A stretch of 64,000 nucleotides of DNA, from NCBI GenBank assembly GCA_030762895.1, contig CM061063.1, positions 215,924,103 through 215,988,102 of the forward strand, in the 5' to 3' direction. Within the stretch, counting starts at the first letter, position 1, and each line of letters opens with the position of its first letter. The DNA is from Sophora flavescens (Eukaryota > Streptophyta > Magnoliopsida > Fabales > Fabaceae). Below, piece after piece: positions 24,561-37,786 of the stretch. Both the position numbers and the translations under genes were made by a program. The notes beneath the pieces were generated by a model. The model was not told the origin of the DNA. It ran no database searches and saw only the letters and a list, made by a program, of their open reading frames with translations.

Positions 24561-26944
24561 AAAAGTTTCAATAAACAAGTACTGTCTCGCGGGGGATATA
24601 AAAAACTTGATCACATAATGGTAAGAGGAAAAGAAAGCATTTCAGGAAGCAGCATCTCAAGCGGATCCTAACACTGAAAATCATTCAGAAGTTGTTGATC
24701 CACCTCCACCTCCACGCCATCATAAATGGAAGAGGACCCGACAAAGAAATACGGGACAATATGCATCTGAGGAGGCCTGCCAAGTAGCTGAGAAGATTGT
24801 AAGTATAGTTTGAATTGTAATTGTCATTTTAAGATTGTTACCAAATTGTAATGTGACTTAATATTTTATATGTTATAGGATGCCTTAAACGAGCAGGTAA
24901 CCCAAGGAACCTTTGTTCCTAGAGGATGCGATGATATCTTAGCTGCTGCCATCGGTAAACCAGACCACCCGGGCCGTGTCATTGGTGTTGGTTGGGGCGT
25001 CAGTATTCGCCAATATCGTGGTTCATCTTCACACCAATGCCACATGGATGTTGATGCAGATAGAGCATGGCTAAAACAGGAGATTGCAGCTGAGCATAGA
25101 CAGGAGATGGCCCAGTAGTTTGCCCAGCAGCTGGCAATATTGACTTCTATGTCCCAGCAGATGACAGGTGTCCAACCCTATGTCCAACCCTCTGTCCATG
25201 TGAGCACTAAGGGCTCATGTGATCCTCCTCATCAGCCTGAAAATGATGATGATGGTGATGATGATTATGACGACCCTGATAGGTGTGAGCTGTATGTTGA
25301 TGATCATCATGATCGCCGCTTAGTGGCATTGGGGAGGGAACATAATAACTTCGGTAATACCATACACCATCGTTTGTTACCGGATGATCAGGTGAGGGTC
25401 GTTGTTGAGATTATTCGAGATGCTGATACTCGAGTCCCTGTGCCCACTGTGGAGGTTCAAACAGTGGGTCAGGCCCACGGTAACTTCATCCCCTGGCCAA
25501 AAAGACTGGTCAGGTTTCTTGTTGCATCTGAGGTATTCAGTTAGTTGTGTTTTTCTATATTTATAGTTGACATTATTTATTATTGTTTAAATATGATGCT
25601 TTATTTTTTATTTTTTTTAGGAAGTTGGAAATGATATTCTGCCAAAAATGTCGGATCCAAGAGGACCGGAGATGTCTGCTCCTGCCAAGGTATTCATTTG
25701 ACCATTTAATTATTTACGAATGAAATATCTTATCTGTGATTACTAATATATATCTTTGTTGTTTAGGGGATTGACAAAAGGGCACCTAGTGATGTTTTTA
25801 AACTTATGGCTATACTGGTTGTGACCATGTAGAATGATGCAGCTTTGGTAAGGTTGGAACATGATGCCAGGTCAGGTGACGAACTGTATATCCCAAAGAA
25901 GGGACTTATGGAGATTGTACTCGATAAAGAAATGGTTAGTTCTGCAGACTTATCGTTATGGTGCGCGTAAGTACATTTTGTTTATAAGTTAAGTAATTAA
26001 ATTTTAAATACCATGACAATTAACATGTTTTTTCAATATATTAGGTATCTGCGTCGTATGTTAGTTGATCAGGGTAACCTCACCCTTTGTGGGTTCATTG
26101 ACCCCATTTTCATTCAGGGTGATGTTCTCCTAGCACCAGAAGACCCGATCACTACCATACGTGATATACTTACCCGAGACGATCATCAATTCTACCTTGC
26201 GCCTTATCTCAACAAGTAAGTACCAGTTACTTAATTATAACTCTATATGACTTAGTCACTAATTGTTCCGTAAATACAGCAAGCATTGGCAACTGTTGAT
26301 CTTGTACCCTCGGATGAATGTCGTGGTCTTCTTCTGCTCAATGGGAAATAAGCCAGCGAATGAACTGAAGATGATCATAGAAACGTAAGCATTAAAATAA
26401 TTTATAATCAGTAATGCAGTTGTTTTAATTATCTGAAATCTATTAGATATACTATAATTAATGTTTATTTTGTCATGATAGTTCTATTAATGCAAACCAC
26501 ATGTTACATGGTGAAAGACGTCGGGCTATTAGATGGATTATTCCTAAAGTAAGATATTTATCAGTTCAAACGCTTCAAATGCAGTGGGTATAATTATTGA
26601 TTTCTATTTAATTCCTCATATTCTAATTGGGTTTCATTTGTACGTAGTCCGGTATACAACGTGGATCATGGGAATGTGGATACTATGTGATGAAGTGGAT
26701 GGTCGAAATTATCTCGTCCAGGATCACTGAAAGATGGCACGAGGTAAATGTTAATTGGTTACAATTAGAAGTAACAGTTATAGATTCGTTATATGTTTTA
26801 TGTTAGTTTATTACTTAAAAGATATAATCTTTTGTCCAATTAAACTTGCAGATATTCAACAATCCGACTCCATTATCTGATGCCGACATCAATAACATAA
26901 GGAGGTGTTGGGCAACTTTATTTCTTGAAGTGTACCAACCATAG
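24561..26944 (+). pseudogene. Unit 8: Ulp1-like CACTA second gene, 'VQPYVQPSV' subtype
   Basis: Exons: A 24561-24798, B 24879-25532, C 25621-25689, D 25767-25966, E 26045-26215, F 26280-26394, G 26482-26548, H 26648-26743, I 26852-26944 (exon F end approximate). Exon A has a 2-nt deletion (ATGGTAAGAGG) shared with units 12, 15 and 18. Exon B starts DALNEQ and has TAG at 25116-25118, followed by a long open stretch with VQPYVQPSV, DYDDPD and GREHNN. Exon D has TAG at about 25830 (ACCATGTAG). The splice sites are consensus, and exons E-I are open with HWQLL and WECGYY, so the peptidase domain is preserved here. Confidence 0.8.
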
Positions 26945-27412
26945 TTTGTATGTAGTTAGTTTAAAAACTTATCATGTACTAGCTATAGTGTACTTTTGAC
27001 TGATATATATATTGATATGAAATCTATAATATATCATGTAGCTTTTTGGTTTCTAATTATCTTTGTTGTCTGAATGTAATTCATCATATGTATTGTTCGC
27101 ACTAAATTCAGTATATATTAATTTAGTGTGTTTTGCTTGTACCAAAGTGATTGTGTTGAGAATATTTAGAATATGTTATACTGGTATTGATCTGGATTAC
27201 TGAAACAGGGGAAATGAATTATAGAAAAGTAAGAAGAGTTTTTTTTAAAAAAAAATGAGACTTTTCACATCGGTTATACAAAAACCGATGTGGAGAGTTC
27301 ACTTTGCACATCGGTTTTGTAATAACCCATGTTAAAAATGAACTTTCCACATCGGTATTTAGAAAACCAATATTAAAAGTGTACTTTAGACATCGGTTTA
27401 AAAACCGATGTG
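26945..27412. repeat. Unit 8/9 spacer with hairpin cluster
   Basis: 26945-27260 is AT-rich non-coding flank. 27261-27412 has four inverted repeats. The final one has a seven-base A/T loop (GGTTTAAAAACC), as in the unit 1/2 and unit 3/4 clusters. Confidence 0.83.
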
Positions 27413-29297
27413 AAAAGTATCAATAAACAAGTACTGTCTCGTGGGGGATATAAAAAACTTGATCAGATAATGGTGGAAGAGGAAAAGAAAGCATTTCAGG
27501 AAGCAGCATCTCAGGCGAATCCTAACGCTAAAAATCATCCAGAAGTTGTTGATCCACATCCACCACCACGCCATCGTAAATGGAAGAGGGCCCGACAAAG
27601 AAATACGGGAAAATATACATCTGAGGAGGCCCGCCAAGTAGCTTAGAAGATTGTAGGTATAGTTTGAATTGTAATTGTCATTTTAACATTGTTACCGAAT
27701 TGAAATGTGCCTAATATTTTATATGTTATAGGATGTCTTGGACGAGCAGGTAACCCAAGGAACCTTTGTTCCTAGAGGATGCGATGATATATTAGTTGCT
27801 GCCATCGGTAAACCAGACCAACCGAGCCATGTCATTGGTGTTGGATGGGGCGTCGGCATTCGCCAATACCATGGTTCATCTTCACACCAATGCCACAAGG
27901 ATGTTGATGCAGATAGAGCATGGCTAAGACAGGAGATTGCAGTTGAGCTAAGACAGGAGATGGTCGAGTAGTTTGCCCAGTAGCTGGCAATATTGACTTC
28001 TATGTCCCAGCAGATGACAGGTGTCCAACCCTCTATCCATGTGAGCACTAAGGGCTCATGTGATCCTCCTCATCAGCCGGAAAATGATGATGATGGTGAT
28101 GATGATGATGATGACGACCCTGATATGTGTGAGCTGTATGTTGATGATCATCATGATCGCCGCTTAGTGGCATTGGGGAGGGCACATAATAACTTCGGTA
28201 ATACCATACACCATCGTTTATTACCGGATGATCAGGTGAGGGTCGTTGTTGAGATTATTCGAGATACTGATGCTCGAGTCCCTGTGCCCACTGAGGAGGT
28301 TCAAACAGTGGGTCAGGCCCCCGATAACTTCATCCCCTATCCAAGAAGACTGGTTCGGTTTCTTGTTGCATCTGAGGTATTCAGTTATTGTATTTTTCTA
28401 TATTTATGGTTGAAATTATTTATTATTGTTTAAAGATAATACTTTATTTTTATTTTCTTTAGGATGTTGGAAATGATATTCTGCCTAAAAGGTCGGATCC
28501 ATGAAGACCAGAGATGTCTGCTCCTGCCAAGGTATTCATTTGACCATTTATTAATTACGAATGAAATAACTTATTTGTGATTACTAATATATATCTTTGT
28601 TGTTTAGGGGATCGACAAAGGGGCACCTAGTGATGTTTTAAACTTCTGGCTATACAGGTTGTGACCATGGAGAATGCCGCAGCTTTGGTAATGTTGGAAC
28701 ATGATGCCAGGCTAGGTGACGAACTGTATATCCCAAAGAAGGGACTTATGGAGATTGTACTCGATAAAGAAATGGCTAGTTCTGTACACTTATCGTTATG
28801 GTGCACGTAAATACATTTTATTTATAAGATAAGTACACCAGTACCTCGACGTCTTGGTTACTAAGTTCCATATCGTCATTTACATCATTTTTGTCTGTGA
28901 AAAACAAATCCAAAATAGGATAATGTCATAAGAACACTAGTACCCCGACATCTCGGTTACTAAGTTCTATAGTCATTTACGTCATTTTTCGTCTATGAAA
29001 ACAAATCCAAAATAAGATCTCCGCAACTTATCCAAGTTACCGGAAATACGTCATTGAGTAAACTCATTTACAGCAAATCCACTTTCCTTTGGAAACTCAT
29101 TTTTTTCCCGAAATAACGTCAAATCATCAAGAACTCTTTTACTGAAACTTCAACTCTAAAAAAATAAATCAATTCAGATTAAATCTCTTCTCAAAATAAG
29201 TACTGCTGTTTTTAAACTTTCACCGAAAAAAAAATTTCGAAACTTGCCGTCGTTTATCATTTTCCAAGAAAATATTTTTTTAAAGTCAAACTTTGAC

Positions 29298-29340
<43 letters not shown>

Positions 29341-31801
29341 AGGTATTTTCGAATATTAATTTCACAAAATAACTTTTTATAATATTACGGAATTTCTTGC
29401 GTAAAAATTAGAAGTACTAAAAAAATTTCACGGTTGCGCTCTCACCCTGACTCATAAATTACTTTTACACTAATAAATAATTAAAATAATAATATTTCTC
29501 AAAACTCATTATTTTTCCAAAGCAATATTTTCCACCATTATTATATTCCAACATTTCCCATAAAACGTTGAATATAATTTTCACAGCTTATTAAAGTTTT
29601 TATCTGATTAATCGGTTGTGCACTGACCACTATCAGGCCTCTCAAACAACATTCAACATTCAACATTTAACAACATCATCAGAATTATATCACTAGGCAG
29701 ATCATGCATCATAGCAATATAATATACTACTGCATATAATTAAATAAATTAAAAGCAGATCAATCACCGATACACAGATAAACAACACAACGTAAACAAC
29801 ATATACAAATAACCACAACCACATATAAATCATATAAACCACACTAAAAGAAATTAGTTATTGAGAAAAATCCCTCAGGTAAGCTCCCCTTACCTCTTGA
29901 AGCTCCTTAGTGAAATTAAAAGAACTCTCTCGGTTGTTGGAAACCCTCGTATGCCGTAGAACAATTAACCTTCAACAACACATCCAAACAATCAATCAAA
30001 ACAAGAAAAACAAACACCTAATCCTCTCTAATAGGTCACGGCCTCCTTAGGGTTTTGTGGCTCAATATCTCCAAACTTGCTTAAGTCATGGATTAATGAT
30101 CGATCCTAATATACTTAAGGAAATGGATTAAGGCAAACCAACAAAGTTAAGAATCAAAACCATCCTAATCCTCTAAATGGTAGATTCGGACAACACAAGG
30201 ACAAAGGGTTAGGGTTTTTAGTTTAATAAACCAACTAGGCTTCAACAAGTATACAAGTATGTATGATGAAAGACATGATCATACATCAAAAGCAAGAACA
30301 AAAACTCCATCCATCCTTTCCTCTAGGATTCGACCAAGATGGGTTTCAAGAGAAGAAATTTTTCGATCATCACATGCTCTTAGATACATACAGTATACAT
30401 GATTATAAGAACATAGGAAGTGGTTTCAACATCATAATATTTTTCAAGAATTTGTTATGAATTTTCAAAGTTCTAGATCTAGAAACTTAAATGTGATAAA
30501 CATATATGAAGTAGACTTTGAATAATGAAACTTATTGAAGAACATAGACATGATTAGGGAAGGAGAATAGGATTCACCTCTTGAAGATCAAAAACAAGTG
30601 AAAATCCAAGGACTTGCTTCACAAAATCAAGCTTGTGTTCTAGTGTTCTTGAAAAGTTTAGAGCAGTTTCGGTAATTTGGACATATATCTCAATATACTT
30701 ATCCGTTTTTTATGTTCTTTATGTCGTTGGAAATAAGAGAGAAAGAGGAACAACTTTCATGTAGAAAGTTTTCCGAGATTCGGAATAGAAAATGGTCATA
30801 ATCGCTAGGCAAAATCTGGCGAGTATGAACACCTATGAATGTTCTTGGAATTCTAAGGCAAAAGAATGAGTTTAGGAGAGAAAGATGTCATGAAAATGAA
30901 AGAATGAAATTTCCTAAGTGTGTTATAATGAAGGAGCCGTGAGTTTTAGGGGCAATTTGGTCAAAAATTTCAATGGCATGGCTTGAAAAACTTATGAAGA
31001 CCTGGTCACCACCATACGTGATATACTTGCCCGAGACTATCATCAATTCTACCTTGCGCCTTATCTCAATAAGTAAGTACCAGTTATTTAATTATAAGTA
31101 TATACGACTTAGTCACTAATTGTTCCGCAAATACAGCAAGCATTGGCAACTATTGATCTTGTACCCACGAATGAATGTTGTGGTCTTCTTCTGCTCAATG
31201 CGAAATAAGCCGGCGAATGAACTGAAAATGATCATGGAAACGTAAGCATTAAAATAATTTATAATCAGAAATGCAGTTGTTTTAATTATATGAAATCCAT
31301 TAGATATACTTTAATTAATGTTTATTTTGTCATGATAGTTCAATTAATGCAAACCACATGTTGTGTGGTGAAAGGCGTCGGGCTATTAGATGGATTATTC
31401 CTAACGTAAGATATTTATTAGTTCAAACGCTTCAAATGCAGTGGGTATAATTATTGATTTCTATTTAATTCCTCATGTTCTAATTGGGTTTCATTTGTAC
31501 GTAGTCCTGTATACAACGTGGATCGCGGGAATAAGGATACTATGTGATGAAGTGGATGGTCGAAATTATCTCGTCCAGGAACACTGAAAGATGGCGCGAG
31601 GTAAATGTTAATTGGTAACAATTAGAAGTAACAGTTATTGATTCGTTATATGCTTTATGTTAGTTTATTACTTAAAAGATATAATCTTTTGTCCAATTAA
31701 ACTTGCAGATATTCAACAATCCGACTCCATTATCTGATGCCGACATCAATAACATAAGGAGGCATTGGGTAACTTTCTTTCTTGAAGTGTACCAACCATA
31801 G
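27413..31801 (+). pseudogene. Unit 9: Ulp1-like CACTA second gene split by second copy of the foreign segment
   Basis: Duplicate of unit 4. Exons: A 27413-27652, B 27732-28377, C 28463-28531, D 28608-28806, the foreign segment (about 28834-30995), end of E 30996-31072, F 31137-31241, G 31339-31405, H 31505-31600, I 31709-31801. Lesions: TAG in exon A at 27644-27646, TAG at 27969-27971 and again a few codons on, TGA in exon C (CCATGAAGACC), a lost T in exon D. The catalytic Cys codon, TAT in units 4 and 6, is TAA here (GGGAATAAGGATAC), so the peptidase centre is lost. The exon F donor is intact here although it is broken in unit 4. Confidence 0.8.
28834..30995. mobile_element. Foreign segment in unit 9, second copy
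   Basis: Co-linear with 12490-14697 and bounded by the same junctions: left in the intron after exon D, right at GAAGACC inside exon E. It contains the 100-bp tandem pair (28837, 28936), the TTA run (about 29300-29339) and the same 65-codon frame (30263-30460). It has lost about 50 bp near 29070 relative to the first copy. Because the junctions match, this is a copy of one event carried by a large duplication and not a second insertion. Element type remains uncertain. Confidence 0.5.
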
Positions 31802-32237
31802 TTTGTATGTAGTTAGTTTAAAAACTTATCTTGTACTAGCTATAGTGTACTTTTGACTGATATATATTTTGATATGAAATCTATAATATATCATGTAGAT
31901 TTTTGGTTTCTGATTATCTTTGTTATCTGAATGTAATTGAACATATGTATTGTTCGTAATAAATTCAGTATATATTAATTTAGTGTGTTTTTATTGTACA
32001 AAAGTGATTGTGTCGAGAATATTTAAAATATGTTACACTGGTACTGATCTGGATTACTGAAACAGGGGAAAAGAATGATAGAAATGTACAAAGATTTTTT
32101 TAAAAAAATGAGACTTTTCACATCGGTTATACAAAAACCGATGTGGAAAGTTCACTTTTCACATGGGTTATTTAAAAACCGATGTGGAAAGTTCACTTTT
32201 CACGTCGGTTATATTTAAAACCGATGTGGAAAGTGAA
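31802..32237. repeat. Unit 9/10 spacer with truncated hairpin cluster
   Basis: 31802-32113 is AT-rich non-coding flank. 32114-32237 has three inverted repeats and then runs directly into the middle of exon A (GTGGAAAGTGAAAAGAGG). The remaining hairpins, the terminal palindrome and the first part of exon A have been deleted. Confidence 0.83.
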
Positions 32238-34347
32238 AAGAGGAAAACAAAGCATTTTAGGTAGCAGCATCTCAGGCAGATCCTAACGTTGAAAATCATC
32301 CAGAAGTTGTTGATCTACCTCCACCCCCATGCCATCGTAAATGGAAGAGGGCCCGACAATGAAATACTGGACAATATACATCTGAGGAGGCCCGCCAAGT
32401 AGCTGAGAAGATTGTAAGTATAGTTTGAATTGTAATTGTCACTTTAACATTGTTACCGAATTGTAATATGACCTAATATTTTATATGTTATAGGATCCCT
32501 TGGATGAGCAGGCAACCCAAGGAACCTTTGTTCCTAGAGGATGCGATGATATCTTAACTACTGCCATCGGTAAACCAGACCACCCGAGCCGTGTCATTGG
32601 TGTTGGATGGGGCGTCGGTATTCACCAATACCATGGTTCATCTTCACACCAATGCCACATGGATGTTGATGCAGATAGAGCACGGATAAAACAGGAGATT
32701 GCAGCTGAGCTTAGACAGGAGATGGCCAAGCAGTTTGCCCAGCAGCTGGCAATATTGACTTCTATGTCCCAGCAGATGACAGGTGTCCAACCTTCTGTCC
32801 AGCCCTCTGTCCATGTGAGCACTAAGGGCTCATATGATCCTCCTCGTCAGTCGGACAATGATGATGATGGTGATGATGATGATGATGATGATGATAACGA
32901 CCTTGATAGGTGTGAGCTGTACGTTGATGATCATCATGATCGTCGCTTAGTGGCATTGGGGAGGGCTCATAATAACTTAGGTAATACCAAACGCCATCGT
33001 TTATTACCGGATATCAGGTGAGGGTCGTTGTTGAGATTATTCGAGATGCTGATGCTCGAGTCCCTGTGCCCACTAAGGAGGTTCAAACCGTGGGTCGGGC
33101 CCTCGATAACTTCATCCCCTGGCCAAGAAGATTGGTCAGGTTTCTTGTTGCATCTGAGGTATTCAATCAATTGTGTTTTTCTATATTTATAGTTGAAATT
33201 ATTTATTATTGATTAAAGATAATGCTTTATTTTTATTTTTTTTAGGATGTTGGAAAGGATATTCCGCCTAAAAGGTCGGATCCATGAAGACCAGAGATGT
33301 ATGCTCCTGCCAAGGTATTCATTTGACCATTTAATTAATTACGAATGAAATAACTTATCTGTGATTACTAATATATATCTTTGTTGTTTAGGGGATCGAC
33401 AAAGGGGCACCTAGTGATGCTTTTAAACTTCTGGCTATATAGGTTGTGACCATGAAGAATGACGCAGCTTTGGTAAGGTTGGAACATGATGCCAGGCCAG
33501 GTGACGAATTGTAATACCCAAAAAAGGGACTTATGGAGATTGTACTCGATAAAGAAATGGCTAGTTCTGCACACTTTTCGTTATGGTGCACGTAAGTACA
33601 TTTTATTTATAAGTTAAGTAATTAAATTTTAAATACTATGATAATTAACATGTTTTTTCAATATATTAGTTATCTGCAACGTATGTTAGTTGATCAGGGT
33701 AACCTCACCCTTTATGGGTTCATAGACCCCATGCTCATTCAGGGTGATGTTCTCCTAGTATCAGAAGACTCAGTCACCACCATACGTGATATACTTACCC
33801 GAGACGATCATCAATTCTACATTGCGCCTTATCTCAATAAGTAAGTACCAGTTTTTTAATTATAACTATATATGAATTAGTCACTAATTGTTCCGCAAAT
33901 ACAGCATGCATTGGCAACAGTTGATCTTGTACCCTCGGATGAATGTCGTGGTCTTCTTCTGCTCAATGGAAAATAAGCAGGCGAATGAACTGAAGATGAT
34001 CATGGAAACGTAAGCATTAAAATAATTTATAATCTGTAACGCAGTTGTTTTAATTTTCTGAAATCTATTAGATATACTTTAATTAATGTTTATTTTTTCA
34101 TGATAGTTCAATTAATGCAAACCACATGTTGCGTGGTGAAAGGCGTCGGGCTATTAGATGGATTATTCCTAACGTAAGATAGTTATTAGTTCAAACGCTT
34201 CAAATGCAATGGGTATAATTATTGATTTCTATTTAATTCCTCATATTCTAATTGGGTTTCAACAATCCAACAAAATTATCCGATGCCGACATCAATAACA
34301 TAAGGAGGCGTTGGGCAACTTTCTTTCTTGAAGTGTACCAACCATAT
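32238..34347 (+). pseudogene. Unit 10: Ulp1-like CACTA second gene, catalytic Cys exon deleted
   Basis: Exons: A remnant 32238-32413, B 32494-33158, C 33246-33314, D 33392-33591, E 33670-33840, F 33905-34009, G 34107-34173, I from 34261. Exon H is absent: sequence jumps at 34260/34261 from GGGTTTC in the intron to AACAATCC in exon I, deleting about 230 bp with ECGYY. Exon B is open to a lost base near 33012 (CCGGATATCAGG). Further lesions: TGA in exon C (CCATGAAGACC), TAG in exon D (CTATATAGG), and the terminal TAG is TAT. Subtype as unit 5. Cannot encode a peptidase. Confidence 0.8.
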
Positions 34348-34898
34348 GTTGTATGTAGTTAGTTTAAAAACTTATCATGTACTAGCTATAGTGTACTTTT
34401 GACACATATATATTTTGATATGAAATCTATAATATATCATGTAGCGTTTTGGTTTCTAATTATCTTTGTTGTGTTAATGTAATTGAACTTATGTATTGTT
34501 CGTAACAAATTCAGTATATATTAATTTAGTGTGTTTTTGTTGTACAAAAGTGATTGTGTTGAGAATATTTAGAATATGTTATACAGGTATTGATCTGGAT
34601 TACTGAAACAGGGGAAAAGAATGATAGAAATGTAAAAAGAGTTTTTTTTTTAAAAAAATGAGACTTTTCACATCGGTTATACAAAAACCGATGTAGAAAG
34701 TTCACTTTTCACATGGGTTATATAAAAACCGATGTGGAAAGTTCACTTTTCACATCAGTTATATTTAAAACCGATGTAGAAAGTGACTTTCCACATCGGT
34801 TTTGTAATAACCCATGTGAAAAATGAACTTTCCACATCGGTTATTTAGAAAATCGATGTTAAAAGTGTACTTTAGACATCGGTTTTAAAACCGATGTG
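34348..34898. repeat. Unit 10/11 spacer with hairpin cluster
   Basis: 34348-34663 is AT-rich non-coding flank. 34664-34898 holds six inverted repeats, very like the unit 5/6 cluster at 18761-18995, and ends in the perfect palindrome. Confidence 0.85.
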
Positions 34899-37277
34899 AA
34901 AAGTAACAATAAACAAGTACTGTCTCATGGAGGATATAAAAAACTTGATCAGATAATGTGGAAGGAGAAAAAAAAGTATTTCAGGAAGCAGCTTCTCAGG
35001 CGGATCCTAACGCTGAAAATCATCCAGAAGTTGTTGATCCACCTCCACCCCCATGCCATCGTAAATGGAAGAGGGCCCGACAAAGAAACACTGGACAATA
35101 TACATTTGAGGAGGCCCGCCAAGTAGCTGAGAAGATTTTAAGTATAGTTTGAATTGTAATTGTCACTTTAACATTTTTACCAAATTGTAAGATGACCTAA
35201 TATTTTATATATTATAGGATGCCTTGGACGAGCAGGTAACCCAAGGAACCTTTGTTCCTAGAGGATGCGATGATATCTTAACTGCTGATATCGGTAAACC
35301 AGACCACTCGGGCTGTGTCATTGGTGTTGGATGGGGCGTCGGTATTCACCAATACCATGGTTCATCTTCACACCAATGCCACATGGATGTTGATGCAGAT
35401 AGAGCATGACTAAAACAGGAGATTGAAGCTAAGCTTAGACAGGAGATGGCCGAGTAGTTTTCTCAGCAGCTGGCAATATTGACTTCTATATCCCAACAGA
35501 TGACGGTTGTCCAACCCTCTGTCCAACCCTCTGTCCATGTGAGCACTAAGGGCTCATGTGATCCTCCTCATTAGCCTGAAAATGATGATGATGGTGATGA
35601 TGACGACGACCCTAATAGGTGTGAACTATACGTTGATGATGATCATGATCGCCGCTTAGTGGCATTGGGGAGGGCACATAATAACTTCGGTAATACCATA
35701 CGCCATCGTTTATTACCGGATGATCAGGTGAGGGTCGTTGTTGAGATTATTCGAGATGCTGATGCTCGAGTCCTTGTGCCCATTGAGGAGGTTCAAACAG
35801 TGGGTCAGGCCCCCGGTAACTTCATCCCCTGGCTAAGAAGACTGGTCAGGTTTCTTGTTGCATATGAGGTATTCAGTTAGTTGTGTTTTTCTATATTTAT
35901 AGTTGACATTATTTATTATTGTTTAAATATAATGCTTTATTTTTATTTTTTAGGATGTTGGAAATGATATTCTGCCTAAAAGGTCGGATCCAGGAAGACC
36001 AGAGATGTATGCTCCTGCCAAGGTATTCATTCGACCATTTAATTAATTACGAATGAAATAACTTATATGTGATTACTAATATATATCTTTGTTGTTTAGG
36101 GGATCGACAAAGGGGCACCTAGTGATGTTGTTAAACTTCTGGCTATACAGGTTGTGACCATGGAGAATGATGCAGCTTTGGTAAGGTTGGAACATGATGC
36201 CAGGCCAGGTGACGAATTGTAATACCCAAAGAAGGGACTTATGGAGATTGTACCCGATAAAGAAATGGCTAGTTCTGCACACTTTTCGTTATGGTGCACG
36301 TAAGTACATTTTATTTATAAGTTAAGTAATTAAATTTTAAATACTATGATAATTAACATGTTTTTTCAATATATTAGGTATCTGCATCGTATGTTAGTTG
36401 ATCAGGGTAACCTCGCCCTTTATGGGTTCATTGACCCTATGTTCATTCAGGGTGATGTTCTCCTAGCATCAGAAGACCCGATCACCATCATACGTGATAT
36501 ACTTGCCCGAGACGATCATCAATTCTACCTTGCTCCTTATCTCAATAACTAAGCACCAGTTATTTAATTATAACTATATATGACTTAGTCACTAATTGTT
36601 ATGCAAAGACAGCAAGCATTGACAACTGTTGATCTTGTACCCTAGGATGAATGTCGTGGTCTTCTTCTACTCAATGGAAAATAAGCCGACGAATGAACTG
36701 AAGATGATCATGGAAACGTAAGAATTAAAATAATTTATAATTAGTAATGCAGTTGTTTTAATTATCTGAAATTTATTAGATATACTTTAATTAATGTTTA
36801 ATTTGTCATGACAGTTCTATTAATGGAAAGCACATGTTGCGTGGTGAAAGGCGTCAGGCTATTAGATGGATTATTCCAAACGTAAGATAGTTATTAGTTC
36901 AAACGCTTCAAATGCAGTGGGTATAATTATTGATTTCTATTTAATTCCTCATATTCTAATTGAGTTTCATTTGTACGTAGTCCTGTATACAATGTGGATC
37001 GTGGGAATGTGGATACTATGTGATAAAGTGGATGGTCAAAATTATCTCCTCCAGGATCACTGAAAGATGGCACGAGGTAAATGTTAATTGGTAACAATTA
37101 AAAGTAACAGTTATAGATTCGCTATATGTTTTATGTTAGTTTATTACTTTAAAGATATAATCTTTTGTCCAATTAAACTTGCAGATATTCAACAATCCGA
37201 CTCCATTATCTGATGCCGACATCAATAACATAAGGAGGCGTTGGGCAACTTTCTTTCTTGAAGTGTACCAACCATAG
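34899..37277 (+). pseudogene. Unit 11: Ulp1-like CACTA second gene, recombinant of unit 6 and unit 7 types
   Basis: Exons: A 34899-35137, B 35218-35868, C 35954-36022, D 36100-36299, E 36378-36548, F 36613-36717, G 36815-36881, H 36981-37076, I 37185-37277. The 5' part (AACAATAAACAAG, TGA at 35407-35409 ending DADRA) is unit 6-like. The 3' part (TCATTAGCC stop near 35571, GAATTGTAAT in exon D, CCCTAGGATG in exon F) is unit 7-like. Other lesions: indels in exon A, exon A donor GT changed to TT, exon E donor GT changed to CT, HW changed to H-stop (CATTGACAAC). ECGYY remains. Confidence 0.78.
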
Positions 37278-37786
37278 TTTGTATGTAGTTAGTTTAAAAA
37301 CTTATCATGTACAAGCTATAGTGTACTTTTGACTGATATATATTTTGAGATGAAATCTATAATATATCATGTAGATTTTTGGTTTCTAATTATCTTTGTT
37401 ATCTGAATGTAATTGAACATATCTATTGTTCGTAATAAATTCAGAATATATTAATTTAGTGTGTTTTTGTTGTACAAAAGTGATTGTGTTGAGAATATTT
37501 AGAATATGTTATACTGGTATTGATCTGGATTACTGAAACAGGGGAAAGAAATGATTGAAATGTAAAGAGTTTTTTATAAAAAAAAATGAGACTTTTCACA
37601 TCGGTTATACAAAAACCGATGTGGAAAGTTCACTTTGCACATCGGTTATATTAAAAACCGATGTGGAAAGTGAACTTTTCACATCGAATTTGTAATAACC
37701 CATGTGAAATATGAACTTTCCACATCGGTTATTTAGGAAATGGATGTTAAAAGTGTACTTTAGACATCGGTTTTAAAACCGATGTG
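37278..37786. repeat. Unit 11/12 spacer with hairpin cluster
   Basis: 37278-37591 is AT-rich non-coding flank with the variant ATGTACAAGCTATAG and TTTTGAGATG readings. 37592-37786 has five inverted repeats ending in the perfect palindrome. The same variants reappear after unit 14. Confidence 0.84.
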
